NCBI RefSeq assembly: GCF_000372065.1
Contig: NZ_AQVB01000005.1
Location: 46,725 to 110,724, forward strand
Length of the DNA: 64,000 nucleotides
Direction of reading: 5' to 3'
DNA from: Oligella urethralis DSM 7531
GTDB taxonomy: Bacteria; Pseudomonadota; Gammaproteobacteria; Burkholderiales; Burkholderiaceae_B
The position numbers and the translations under genes are program-made. Below are positions 35,573 through 44,495 of the stretch, piece after piece. The notes beneath the pieces were generated by a model. The model did not search any database. It was given only the letters and a program-made list of their open reading frames with translations, and had not been told where the DNA came from. The first letter of the stretch is position 1. Every line of letters starts with the position of its first letter.

Positions 35573-35965
35573 CTATTTAACCTGTCTAGATAAGTCCTCT
35601 ACCGGCGCACCCTGTTGCTGCATAGGCGTAACGGCAGGCTCAACCACTGCAGGCGCAGCTACACCGCTCGCAGGCTCCGTTTTTTGTCCAACAACCTGAC
35701 CATCGGGATTAACCACGGTGGTCGTGCTTTGCGCAGTCGCCGTACCCGCAGGTACTTCACGCACATTTAAATTTTGTTGAGCTGCTTGCTCAGCCGTCAC
35801 AGGAATTGTGGTTTCCGTAATACGTAGCGTAGGCTCAACATACATATCTTGAGATTTGGCCCAAGCAGAGCGATTATCAGGACCCTCATCCTGAGCCACA
35901 GCCTGAGCCACAGCAACACCACTTAACATCAAGGCAGATAAAACTGGGAGTAATACTTTCTTCAT
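35573..35965 (-). CDS. Exported protein of unknown function
   Basis: Protein of 130 residues with a classical signal peptide (MKKVLLPVLSALMLSG, probable cleavage after AVAQ or AVA). The mature part has no cysteines, is rich in Thr, Val, Pro and Gln, and looks largely unstructured. I do not recognise it. The ATG at 35965 is preferred because GGAG lies 7 nt upstream. It forms a monocistronic unit with its own strong terminator. Confidence 0.7.
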   Translation of the reverse strand: MKKVLLPVLSALMLSGVAVAQAVAQDEGPDNRSAWAKSQDMYVEPTLRITETTIPVTAEQAAQQNLNVREVPAGTATAQSTTTVVNPDGQVVGQKTEPASGVAAPAVVEPAVTPMQQQGAPVEDLSRQVK

Positions 35966-36148
35966 CAGATAGCTCCTTAAAAGGATAAGAAAAGATAACA
36001 ACAATTTATTGTATAGTTTATCTTAGCAGTGATTCAGCAACAGATTAGCAAGCAAATGTAACCTCTTCTTGCGAGTGCCATCAGCCCAATGGTAAAAAGG
36101 CTTATTCGGCGCTTTCAGCGTGTATCACTAGGATTTGAGCTAAACTAT

Positions 36149-36157
36149 TGATAAAAT
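36149..36157 (+). promoter_or_regulatory. Extended -10 promoter (TGnTAAAAT)
   Basis: TGATAAAAT lies 39 nt upstream of the lipoprotein start at 36196, in the same form as the other extended -10 elements of this window. Confidence 0.5.
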
Positions 36158-36195
36158 CCAATTGTTTAGAAAAGAAGAGGCTCGGAGTTTTACTT

Positions 36196-36453
36196 ATGAA
36201 ATTAAAAAAATTACTCTTAATCGCGGTCCCTGTCATATTATCAGCCTGCGCCAGCAAAATCGATTTGAGCGATAATAACTCTTATGGTCTTCAATGCTCA
36301 GATAATGCGACCTCAGCACCGGACTGGGCCACCTGCCAAAGCAATGCAAATCGTGTATGCTCCCCACTACAAGCGACCAATATTCAGCAGCACGCACCGA
36401 CCGGTTCTGGCTCAGTGGGTGATGCCTACTACATTAGCTTTAAGTGTCAATAG
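36196..36453 (+). CDS. Small cysteine-containing lipoprotein
   Basis: Protein of 85 residues. The signal peptide ends in lipobox LSAC (lipidated Cys18). The mature part contains four more Cys (QC, TC, VC, KC contexts), which could form two disulfides in the periplasm. The family is unknown. The ATG at 36196 has CGGAG 8 nt upstream; an earlier ATG at 36148 would spoil the signal peptide. Confidence 0.72.
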   Translation: MKLKKLLLIAVPVILSACASKIDLSDNNSYGLQCSDNATSAPDWATCQSNANRVCSPLQATNIQQHAPTGSGSVGDAYYISFKCQ

Positions 36454-36482
36454 TCTGAGTTTGTTCTTTTAAAGCATCAGAT

Positions 36483-36522
36483 GATTAAGGCGGTGCTTGC
36501 TTCATCAGCACCGCCTTTAATC
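36483..36522. terminator. Bidirectional terminator
   Basis: GATTAAGGCGGTGCT pairs with AGCACCGCCTTTAATC (one bulged T), between the lipoprotein gene and the convergent MCE operon. Confidence 0.75.
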
Positions 36523-36560
36523 TGTTGCCACAGGGTATCCCGCGCCATCATTCGACTAAC

Positions 36561-37175
36561 TTATCTGGCGCTTGGTTGACTGCTTAACCAATCAATGATC
36601 TGCGTCTGAATTTGCTGATTCGCATCAGCAAAGGCTTCAATCACCGCTTCATCCGATGCCGCCGCTAAAGCTGCACGCGCAGTAAAACTGCGGGTATTCG
36701 TCGGCTCGTTCGGGTTTTTAAGATTAGTCAGATTGACATCCAAGCTAATCACGACGGTCGCCGGTTGCACGCTATGGTCTACCTGAAAATCTTGCAAATC
36801 ACTACGCAATGCATAATCCCCTGAGGGCGTATCATCATTAATCACCGCTCGATAAATACCTGCACTGCGAAGGGCGCGAATTAAACTATCTCTAAAGACA
36901 ATAGGCCCTAAATCCTCCCAACGAATACCGTCCATCACAGCCATATGATGTTCAGGCGTCACCGCTACAATACGCGAGGTATCTAAGTAGTTACGGCTAT
37001 AAGGAATGGCCACACGCAATACCTTATTAAGCGTTGTTGATGATTGAACTGCCTGCGCCCGTTGCGGCAATTGATACACCGTGAGCTTCGGACTTTTAGG
37101 AATAATTGAACAAGCCGAGACTAAGGTCGCCAAGGCACCTAACAACATGATTCGACCTATTGATTGTTTTACCAT
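36561..37175 (-). CDS. ABC transporter auxiliary lipoprotein (PqiC/ABC_trans_aux type) of the MCE system
   Basis: Protein of 204 residues. The signal peptide carries lipobox VSAC, so it is a lipoprotein. The body matches the ABC-type transport auxiliary component family (relatives: PqiC, YmbA): LTVYQLP, RDSLIRALRSAGIYRAV, and the YALRSDLQDFQVD strand. Such lipoproteins sit at the outer membrane and dock the MCE bridge. Its start overlaps the MCE gene stop by 7 nt. Last gene of the operon. Confidence 0.85.
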   Translation of the reverse strand: MVKQSIGRIMLLGALATLVSACSIIPKSPKLTVYQLPQRAQAVQSSTTLNKVLRVAIPYSRNYLDTSRIVAVTPEHHMAVMDGIRWEDLGPIVFRDSLIRALRSAGIYRAVINDDTPSGDYALRSDLQDFQVDHSVQPATVVISLDVNLTNLKNPNEPTNTRSFTARAALAAASDEAVIEAFADANQQIQTQIIDWLSSQPSAR

Positions 37176-38107
37176 GGTTTGTACTCCTTAAGCTGTTCGC
37201 CCTCTAGAATAAAGCGACCCGGACTTTCTGAAAAATCTCTTAATAAATTATTAAAGGTACTCATACCACGCTTAAACTCATTTAGAGCCGGGCCGACCTG
37301 CTCTAAACCCTCTAAGCTATTGGATAGTTTGCCTTGTGAGTTAATCACTAACTTTTTAATATTTTCCGAGGCTTGCTTCACAGAATCAATGGCTGTGGTC
37401 ATTGACTCCATCGCCTTAGCACCCTGTTCATTTAATAGATGATTTACACTTGAATTAAACTCTTTAAATAAAGCCACTGCTTCATTAGCATTAGCCATGA
37501 GCTCATCTGCCTCACGAATTGCTGATTGCAGCGAATCCCCTTCTGCGGCAAGCGAACCCGTAAAACTCTCCACATTCGCCAAAATACCTGCAAAGTGATT
37601 GATATTATCATCACTTAATAACTTCTTGAAGCGAATCAAGCTTTCACTTAAGCTAGAAGCTAAACCCTCACCACTGGAAAAGAGCTTAGACAGCGGTGAT
37701 GGTGTCGCATAGAGAATCGGACGATCATCACGATCACCCTCTAACAGCATGCCCTCAGGGCTACCGCCGGACATTGAAATCACCGACTGACCCGTCACCC
37801 CCACGAGCGATAACATCACCACCACATCGGAGCGTACCTTAACGTCCTCGTTTAATTTGACATAGGCATTCACCAGATTAGGATTAGCCTGTAGCTCCAG
37901 TCGTTCTACCTCGCCGATTTTAAGACCGCTATATTCAACGGCACTGCCGTTAGACAGACCGCTCACACTTTCATTGAACTGGATAATAAAATACTGCCAC
38001 TTCTGAGAAGTGGTGATTTTACCTAAGATAGAAACCGCAGTCACAATACCCACGGTAATCAGTACGGTGAAAAAACCGATTAAAATATGCCTTGCTTTTG
38101 GCTCCAT
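37169..38107 (-). CDS. MlaD-family (MCE domain) lipid-transport protein
   Basis: Protein of 312 residues. One N-terminal transmembrane helix (about 8-28) is followed by one MCE domain with VSGLSNGSAVEYSGLKIGEVE, and a long helical tail (about 130-310) that could extend across the periplasm. MCE proteins form hexameric rings that carry phospholipids between the membranes. Lies 18 nt after the ATPase gene and overlaps the lipoprotein gene. Confidence 0.88.
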   Translation of the reverse strand: MEPKARHILIGFFTVLITVGIVTAVSILGKITTSQKWQYFIIQFNESVSGLSNGSAVEYSGLKIGEVERLELQANPNLVNAYVKLNEDVKVRSDVVVMLSLVGVTGQSVISMSGGSPEGMLLEGDRDDRPILYATPSPLSKLFSSGEGLASSLSESLIRFKKLLSDDNINHFAGILANVESFTGSLAAEGDSLQSAIREADELMANANEAVALFKEFNSSVNHLLNEQGAKAMESMTTAIDSVKQASENIKKLVINSQGKLSNSLEGLEQVGPALNEFKRGMSTFNNLLRDFSESPGRFILEGEQLKEYKPW

Positions 38108-38125
38108 AGCTTACCTTTAAAAAAA

Positions 38126-38950
38126 CTATTCTTCTTGCTGATGAGATGAGTAGGCGGCACGACCACGCGGGCCGTTAAAGTACTCCTGAATCCACTCATT
38201 ATCAACTTTTTTTACTTCTTCAATGGGTGCAGAAATTAACACTTTCTTGTCTGAGAGTACGGCAATCTTATCGCATGCCGTATACAAAGTATCCATATCA
38301 TGTGTCACTAAAAAGATGGTTAAACCAAGCGCATCTCTAAGTGTCATGATCAATTCATCAAAATTAGCGGCACTAATAGGATCTAAACCGGCCGTCGGCT
38401 CATCTAAAAACAAGATGGCCGGATCCAAGGCTAATGAGCGAGCCAAAGCCGCTCGTTTAATCATACCGCCCGATAACTCCGAGGGGTAGCGATCGGCAGC
38501 TACCGCTGATAGACCCACTAAAAAAATCTTCATCAAGGCCAAATCCTCAGCCTCAGGGCGTGACATACCTAACTGCTCAATTAAGGGAAAGGCAATATTT
38601 TCCTTGACCGTTAAGGAGGAGTAAAGGGCGCCTTGTTGAAACAGTACACCCATCTGTCGATCAACGCTATCACGCTCTTTATCCGAGAGCTCACTTAAGG
38701 TTTTACCAAAGACCGTGACCTCACCGGCAGCCGGTGTGATTAGGCCGACAATGGAGCGCAGCAACACTGATTTACCCGTACCGGATCCTCCCACCACGCC
38801 AAGAATATCGCCCTTGTAAACGTCTAAATCCAAGTTATCGTGAACCACATGTGAACCAAATTGATTGCGTAAACCGCGCACCCTAATGACGATCTCGGGC
38901 TCATCATTAGACTGCTTAGGGTCTGGCTTGGGTACTTGAGACTGCTGCAT
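38126..38950 (-). CDS. MlaF-like ABC transporter ATP-binding protein of the MCE system
   Basis: Protein of 274 residues. Walker A (GGSGTGKSV), Q-loop (FQQGALYSSL), signature ELSGGMIKRAALARSLAL, Walker B (ILFLDEPTAGLDP) and switch His (VTHDMDTL) are all present. The LSGGM and RNQFG features match MlaF. The ATG at 38950 has GGGG upstream and overlaps the permease stop region; GTG starts slightly upstream are possible. It powers the fused permease encoded upstream. Confidence 0.9.
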   Translation of the reverse strand: MQQSQVPKPDPKQSNDEPEIVIRVRGLRNQFGSHVVHDNLDLDVYKGDILGVVGGSGTGKSVLLRSIVGLITPAAGEVTVFGKTLSELSDKERDSVDRQMGVLFQQGALYSSLTVKENIAFPLIEQLGMSRPEAEDLALMKIFLVGLSAVAADRYPSELSGGMIKRAALARSLALDPAILFLDEPTAGLDPISAANFDELIMTLRDALGLTIFLVTHDMDTLYTACDKIAVLSDKKVLISAPIEEVKKVDNEWIQEYFNGPRGRAAYSSHQQEE

Positions 38951-38952
38951 CA

Positions 38953-40083
38953 CTACCACCCCATTTCCATAAAGAACATCGCCATTAAGGCATCAATCAA
39001 GATCACCAGGAAAATACACTTAACCACGCTATTGGTTGTTTGTCGACCTAAGGACTCAGCACTACCCCTAACCTTAAAGCCCTCTAAACAACCGGTGGTG
39101 GCAATCACTAAGGCAAAGATAGGGGCTTTGGACATACCCACTAAAAAATGCCTTAAACCGACTTTATCAACCAAAATCTCAACAAATAAGGTGGGTGAAA
39201 TACCGAGCATAAAGATGGATACTGTCATCCCGCCTAAAATACCTGCACCAATCGCAATAAAGGTCAATAAAGGCAGACTCACCAATAAGGCAGTTACTCT
39301 CGGCAATACCAACACATGAATAGGATTCACCCCACTGACTTTGAGCGCATCAATTTCCTCGTGTAAGCGCATCGAACCGATATGTGCAGTAAAGGCACTA
39401 GCGGTCCGTCCGGCCATTAAAATGGCAGTTAAGAGCACGCCAAATTCACGCATAAAGGCAAAGCCAACCAAATGTACGGTAAAAATCGTCGCCCCAAACT
39501 GCTCCAACACGGTGGCGCCCAAAAAAGCCACCACCGCACCAATCAAATAATTCAATAGAAAAATAATCGGTACCGCTTGATAGCCACTGGCATCAATATG
39601 AGCGATGACCGAGGTCAAACGCCACTTATGAGGCTGTAAAAAGTTAAGGCACATACCCTCTAGCACCATGCCAAAAAAAGCGAACCAACGTACCGCCTCG
39701 TTCTTAGCATCAAGGGTGCGTCGACCCATACGATCTAACCATAAAGCAATGGCACTGTGCTGTTTGAGTTCGGGCTGGTGCTCGCCTGCCTCAGTGATAC
39801 TTTGCTGAACCACCGCTAATAAAGCGCGAAATGCCGGCGCAAGTGAAGCATCATCCAACGCGCTTTCGATACGCTCTGCGCCTAAATACTTCACCAGTAA
39901 ATAGGCACCATTGGTATCCAAGTGCTGCAGCTCGGAAAAATCGATGGTCTCAGCGCCGTCCAAGGCCTGACTCAGCTCCGACTTTAACTGCTTTAGCTCG
40001 CCGAAATTTGCCAATACCCATTCACCAGTAATTGACAAATGCCCTTGAGCGGTTTGCTTAAAATATGAAGAAACTGTATCCAA
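38953..40083 (-). CDS. MlaE-family permease with N-terminal STAS domain (MlaB-MlaE fusion)
   Basis: Protein of 376 residues. Residues about 1-100 look like a STAS domain (ETIDFSELQHLDTNGAYLLVKYL), the fold of the separate MlaB subunit. Residues about 125-376 form an MlaE permease with five to six membrane segments, including the conserved REFGVLLTAILMAGRTASAFTA region and EEIDALKVSGVNP. The two Mla subunits are thus fused in one chain. First gene of a four-gene operon (permease, ATPase, MCE protein, lipoprotein). No MlaC periplasmic carrier is present, so this is a second MCE type rather than the classical mla operon. Confidence 0.88.
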   Translation of the reverse strand: MDTVSSYFKQTAQGHLSITGEWVLANFGELKQLKSELSQALDGAETIDFSELQHLDTNGAYLLVKYLGAERIESALDDASLAPAFRALLAVVQQSITEAGEHQPELKQHSAIALWLDRMGRRTLDAKNEAVRWFAFFGMVLEGMCLNFLQPHKWRLTSVIAHIDASGYQAVPIIFLLNYLIGAVVAFLGATVLEQFGATIFTVHLVGFAFMREFGVLLTAILMAGRTASAFTAHIGSMRLHEEIDALKVSGVNPIHVLVLPRVTALLVSLPLLTFIAIGAGILGGMTVSIFMLGISPTLFVEILVDKVGLRHFLVGMSKAPIFALVIATTGCLEGFKVRGSAESLGRQTTNSVVKCIFLVILIDALMAMFFMEMGW

Positions 40084-40263
40084 TCCCTTATCGCCTTAAT
40101 AATTTAATAGCTCATTTTATATTAAAACCCGTGCATTAAAAATGCTTTAAGCGGCGCATTACAAAATAGATGCCTATGCAGTCAATTGAGCTAAAGGGAT
40201 GGGCGATGACTAACAATACCTAGATAATCGATTGCAAGCAGACGACATGCTAAGTCTGTGCTA

Positions 40264-40303
40264 CATAAAAAAGCACTTGGACAGCAAAACCACCCAAGTG
40301 CCT
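40264..40303 (-). terminator. Terminator of the LivK-like gene
   Basis: On the minus strand GCACTTGG pairs with CCAAGTGC and is followed by a run of T residues, 30 nt past the stop codon. The stretch 40084-40263 shows nothing recognisable. Confidence 0.85.
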
Positions 40304-40333
40304 TGATACTACTATATGCTGCGTTTTAATTAA

Positions 40334-41455
40334 TTACTTTGCTAAAGACTTAGAACCGTCAGCATGCCATTTAAACACATCGAACACGAACTCCGTTAAG
40401 TCACCCTGCTCGTTCCAGCTAATATCACCTAATACAGTAGATACCTTGTTGGCGTGTAACCAATCAGCGACTTTCTCAGGATCAGTGGATTTAGTTTCTT
40501 CGATACCCTTAAGAATAGCTTGGGTAGCCGCATAAGCAGTCAACTGGAAAGCGCCAGAAGGATTACGGTTTTTGGCTTTGAAAGCCTCAACAATCTCAGC
40601 GTTTTCAGGGCGAGCCGAGTAGTCTGCTGGTAAGGTTAAGAGCATACCCTCAACCGCATCACCGGCGATCGCATTTACGTCAGGGTTACCTACACCCTCA
40701 GGACCCATAAACGGTGCCTCAAAGCCAAGCTCTTTGGCCTGACGAAGTAATAAACCCATCTCAGGATGATAACCACCGAAATACACAAAATCAACGTCAT
40801 TTGAACGCATACTGGTTAAGATTGCAGAGTAATCAGACTCACCGGCATTAATACCCTCAAACATCACCACATTAATGCCTGCATTTTTTGCTTCATCACG
40901 CACAGAAGCGGCAATACCCTGACCATAAGACTGCTTATCGTGCAATACCGCTAAACGCTGAGGCTTAGCAACATTGATGATGTATTCGGCCGCCGCAGGA
41001 CCCTGTTGGTCATCACGACCGATGGAACGGAAAATAAAGTGGAAATTCTTGTCATCGGTAATCACTGGACCCGTACCGGATGGTGTAATTGTAACCACGC
41101 CCTGCTCATCTAAAATGCTCGCCGCAGCAACGGTGGCACCGGTACACACTGGACCAACCACAAAACCAATTTTTTGGTTGATGATGTTATTCGCTGCGAT
41201 TGGACCTTGTTTAGGCTCACATGCGTCATCTACCCGCACGATTTCGAAAGTATTACCATTAATACCGCCAGCATCATTCACTGCCTCAATCGCAGTATTC
41301 ATACCCTCAAGTACCATATCACCATATTGCGTCAAAGGACCAGTGATAGGACCTACAAAGCCGATTTTGACCACTTCAGCATGAGCGGAAGCGGCCAAAC
41401 CGAATGATAAAGCGGTCGCTGCAAAAAGTGCTGATAAACGGAAAGGTTTCTTCAT
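40334..41455 (-). CDS. Branched-chain amino acid ABC transporter substrate-binding protein (LivK/LivJ-type)
   Basis: Protein of 373 residues with a signal peptide (MKKPFRLSALFAATALSFG, cleavage near ASAHA). The mature part is a periplasmic binding protein type I: VVKIGFVGPITGPLTQYG, DDACEPKQ, GPVCTGATVAAASIL, and IFRSIGRDDQQGPAAA. These match LivJ/LivK for leucine, isoleucine and valine. It is an orphan: no permease or ATPase genes of the Liv type adjoin it. Confidence 0.9.
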   Translation of the reverse strand: MKKPFRLSALFAATALSFGLAASAHAEVVKIGFVGPITGPLTQYGDMVLEGMNTAIEAVNDAGGINGNTFEIVRVDDACEPKQGPIAANNIINQKIGFVVGPVCTGATVAAASILDEQGVVTITPSGTGPVITDDKNFHFIFRSIGRDDQQGPAAAEYIINVAKPQRLAVLHDKQSYGQGIAASVRDEAKNAGINVVMFEGINAGESDYSAILTSMRSNDVDFVYFGGYHPEMGLLLRQAKELGFEAPFMGPEGVGNPDVNAIAGDAVEGMLLTLPADYSARPENAEIVEAFKAKNRNPSGAFQLTAYAATQAILKGIEETKSTDPEKVADWLHANKVSTVLGDISWNEQGDLTEFVFDVFKWHADGSKSLAK

Positions 41456-41572
41456 AATATGTCGTCCTCCAACAAAACTACTTAAGATCTAAACTATAGA
41501 TTATTAAAATAACTTGTAGCATAACGACAAATTAGAAAAAATGCAGTCAGTAATTACCATTAAAGGCTACGC

Positions 41573-42166
41573 TTAATTCCCTGAGCCAGTCCACAGCGTC
41601 GTAAAGTCCTGATAGTTTGGACGCTCTTTTTGAGGAATCCCCATTTTGGGGGTACCAATCGCAATAAAGCCCATAAAGCGATAGTCCAAGGGATCAAAAC
41701 CAATCGCTGTCTGAAAATCCTCGATATAGGTCGCAATACCCGTACTCCAAAAGGCGCCATAGCCTAGGAAATGACACGCATTAAGAATTTGTGTCATGGC
41801 CGCCCCTGTCGCCAATAATTGCTCCGTTTCGTCGATTTTCTCAATGACTTGATGATTAATTTGGGCCGCAACGGCAATGATCAAAGGCACATCAGCAAGC
41901 CAAGCTTTACTTGAAGCTAATTTCTCTTCAGTAAAAGGCATCGCTGAGGCTTGACGATGCTTAAAAGAAAGCTCTGCAAACTGCTGCACCACTTCCTCAC
42001 CGCGAATCACTTTAAAACGCCACGGACGCAAGGCCCCATGATCAGGGGCCGTCATGGCGGCCTGCAGGATCGTCGCCAGTTCCTCGTCCGAAGGGCCCGG
42101 CGCCTGCACTAACTTCATCGAATTGCGCTTAAGTAGCAAATCAATGGCTGCTTTCTGATCGACCAT
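41573..42166 (-). CDS. Nitroreductase family protein (YdjA-like)
   Basis: Protein of 197 residues, FMN-dependent nitroreductase fold of the minimal YdjA type. Signature RNSMKL...PGPSDEEL, MTAPDHGALRPWRFKVIRG and the C-terminal IAIGTPKMGIPQKERP. It probably reduces nitro compounds or quinones with NAD(P)H; the physiological substrate is unknown. It sits downstream of pdxJ with an 18-nt gap, probably cotranscribed. Confidence 0.9.
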   Translation of the reverse strand: MVDQKAAIDLLLKRNSMKLVQAPGPSDEELATILQAAMTAPDHGALRPWRFKVIRGEEVVQQFAELSFKHRQASAMPFTEEKLASSKAWLADVPLIIAVAAQINHQVIEKIDETEQLLATGAAMTQILNACHFLGYGAFWSTGIATYIEDFQTAIGFDPLDYRFMGFIAIGTPKMGIPQKERPNYQDFTTLWTGSGN

Positions 42167-42184
42167 CTTAATCTCCCTATCAAA

Positions 42185-42943
42185 TTAAACACAGGCCGTG
42201 CTTCTAAGTAACGCCTTCATATCGCGCACGGCCTTTTCCCACCCATCAAAAATGGCTTGAGCAACAATGGCGTGACCAATATTTAATTCATTAAAACCAC
42301 CCAAGGCAACGATATTCTGCACATTGCTATAGTGTAAGCCATGACCGGCATTTACCTTAAGACCCAAGCCCAGACCTGCTACCATTCCCAGACGTACACG
42401 CTCTAATTCCTTGGCAACGATCTCATCCTTAGCCGCCGCCTGCGCACTCTCGGCAGGAATTTCCGTGGCTTGTGAATAATTGCCGGTATGAATTTCAATC
42501 ACAGTCGCACCAGTACGGGCCGCCGCTTCAATTTGGCGCTCCTCTGGATCGATAAAGAGTGACACACGAATACCGGCATCCTGTAGGCGTGCAACCGCAT
42601 GCTTTACCTCATCAAAACGAGTCACCACATCCAAGCCACCCTCAGTGGTTAACTCCTCTGCTCGTTCAGGCACTAAGCACACATCATGCGGCCTTACGTC
42701 AAGCGCAATATCCAACATCTCATCGGTAATAGCACATTCTAAATTCATGCGCGTACGCAGTAATGGACGCATTTTATATAAATCCGCATCTTGAATATGA
42801 CGACGGTCAAAGCGCAAATGCAGCGTAATGGCATCGGCGCCAGCCTCTTCGGCTAATAAGGCTGCTCGAATCGGATCGGGATAAGCGACATTGCGCTGTT
42901 GACGAAGTGTCGCAACGTGATCAATATTAACACCTAAATCCAT
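42185..42943 (-). CDS. pdxJ: Pyridoxine 5'-phosphate synthase
   Basis: Protein of 252 residues. PdxJ condenses 1-deoxy-xylulose 5-phosphate with 3-amino-2-oxopropyl phosphate to give pyridoxine 5'-phosphate (vitamin B6). Seen: [51 protein letters not shown], and [12 protein letters not shown]. The ATG at 42943 has GGAG 5 nt upstream and gives the usual start MDLGVNIDH; an upstream start at 42973 is rejected. Confidence 0.96.
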   Translation of the reverse strand: MDLGVNIDHVATLRQQRNVAYPDPIRAALLAEEAGADAITLHLRFDRRHIQDADLYKMRPLLRTRMNLECAITDEMLDIALDVRPHDVCLVPERAEELTTEGGLDVVTRFDEVKHAVARLQDAGIRVSLFIDPEERQIEAAARTGATVIEIHTGNYSQATEIPAESAQAAAKDEIVAKELERVRLGMVAGLGLGLKVNAGHGLHYSNVQNIVALGGFNELNIGHAIVAQAIFDGWEKAVRDMKALLRSTACV

Positions 42944-42974
42944 GAAGACTCCACAATAGTTATAACCACTCAAA

Positions 42975-43006
42975 GGCTAAATCCAAACACATGCTTGGAT
43001 TTAGCC
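42975..43006 (-). terminator. Hairpin terminator downstream of the RND operon
   Basis: A perfect 12-bp stem (GGCTAAATCCAA / TTGGATTTAGCC) with an 8-nt loop lies between the efflux operon and pdxJ. The T-run is short, so it may be a terminator or a leader structure of pdxJ. Confidence 0.6.
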
Positions 43007-43052
43007 AGTTATTTTAGACATTAAAAACGCACTTTTTTTAATGCGCCGGCTT

Positions 43053-44492
43053 TTACTCAGCCTCAGCCGTCGGCACTGCTAAGCTAGTAACCGTAGTAGC
43101 AGTCCAACCACCACCCAAGGCCTTATATAGCTCTAAACGATTCATCAATGAAGCCAAACCAAGCTGTAAAAAGTTCTGTTGCGTATTAAATAGCGTAATT
43201 TGCGCTTGTTGCACCTGTAAAAAGCTATCCACACCGGCTTGGTAGCGTTGCTCAGATAAATTCAGACTCTGATAAGCTGCCGCTTGCTGCTCTCGCAAGG
43301 CATCCAACTGCTCTTTATAAGTGGCTTCACCTGCTAGTGCATCAGAGACCTCACGAAAGGCGTTTTGAATGGCTTTTTCATAATTGAGAATGGCAATTTC
43401 TTTGCGCACCTCGGCTAAGTTTAAATTATTGCGTAATGCGCCAGCGGTGAAAATGGGTAAATTAATACTCGGATTAAATGACCAAGTCTCAGTTTGGCGA
43501 TCAAACAGCCCACTTAGCTGCGGACTAATGGTGCCTAATAAACCGGTTAAGGAAATGCTAGGAAAAAACGCTGCCCGTGCTGCACCAATTTGAGCATTCG
43601 CTGCTTTTAGGTGATGCTCGGCGGCAATAATATCAGGACGTCTTATTAAGAGAGTGGAAGACACGCCTGCCGGAATCTCAGCAATTAAATTATCCGCAGC
43701 AAAAGGCACCGCTGCCGGTAGGCCAGCTGGCTGCGGCTGTCCAATCAAGAGATCGAGGGCATTTGACGCCACTTGCACCTGACGATTAGCAGCGGCTAGG
43801 GCAGCTTTGGCAGCTTGCAAGGTAGTGAGCGCCTGATTTCTTTCTAAACCAGAAGCCACCCCTGCCTTAAAGCGACGATTCACCAAATCATAACTCGCTT
43901 GATAGGCATCAATGGTACGACGCGCTAGATCCTGCTGACTTTGCGCAGTGCGCCAAGTAAAATAGGTAGAGGCAACTTGAGAAATCAGACTCAACTGCAC
44001 ATTTTTTCTCGCCTCATCAGTCGCTAAATACTGCTCAAAGGCCGACTCACTTAAACTACGCTTTCTACCCCAAAAATCCAGCTCAAAGGCGGTGATTCCC
44101 AAACCCGCGCTATAGCTACGACTAATACTATCCTGTCCAGGCATACGCATATCTGGGGGCAGACGCTGCGCGCTTTCTTGAGCGGTTGCACCAATGTGCG
44201 GCAGCAAGTCACTACGCTGAACACCATACAGCGCACGCGCCTCCTCAACCCGTTGAATCGCAATCAACATATCACGATTATTTGCCAGCGCCAATTCAAT
44301 CAATGCCCGCAAACGAGGCTCACGGATGACTTCTTGCCAGCCCAGATCGGCACCACTAAGCATACCAGCCGGCAGCGCCGCCGAGGCGCCAGGATACGCT
44401 GATGGAACGGGTGCCTGCGGTTGCTCATACTTAGGATTCAATGAGCAAGCTGCCAACATCAGACTGACACTGAGTATTGATAATTTTTTCAC
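43053..44492 (-). CDS. RND efflux outer-membrane factor (NodT/OprM family)
   Basis: Protein of 479 residues. A signal peptide ends in lipobox LAAC, so the protein is lipidated. Two outer-membrane efflux (OEP) repeats follow, with the recurrent ALANNRDMLIAIQRVEEARA, RFKAGVASGLERNQA and RYQAGVDSFLQVQQAQ segments of the trimeric TolC-like channel. It is the exit duct for the adjoining RND pump. Its start is 3 nt past the pump stop codon. OprM is the nearest named relative. Confidence 0.93.
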   Translation of the reverse strand: MKKLSILSVSLMLAACSLNPKYEQPQAPVPSAYPGASAALPAGMLSGADLGWQEVIREPRLRALIELALANNRDMLIAIQRVEEARALYGVQRSDLLPHIGATAQESAQRLPPDMRMPGQDSISRSYSAGLGITAFELDFWGRKRSLSESAFEQYLATDEARKNVQLSLISQVASTYFTWRTAQSQQDLARRTIDAYQASYDLVNRRFKAGVASGLERNQALTTLQAAKAALAAANRQVQVASNALDLLIGQPQPAGLPAAVPFAADNLIAEIPAGVSSTLLIRRPDIIAAEHHLKAANAQIGAARAAFFPSISLTGLLGTISPQLSGLFDRQTETWSFNPSINLPIFTAGALRNNLNLAEVRKEIAILNYEKAIQNAFREVSDALAGEATYKEQLDALREQQAAAYQSLNLSEQRYQAGVDSFLQVQQAQITLFNTQQNFLQLGLASLMNRLELYKALGGGWTATTVTSLAVPTAEAE

Positions 44493-44495
44493 AAA

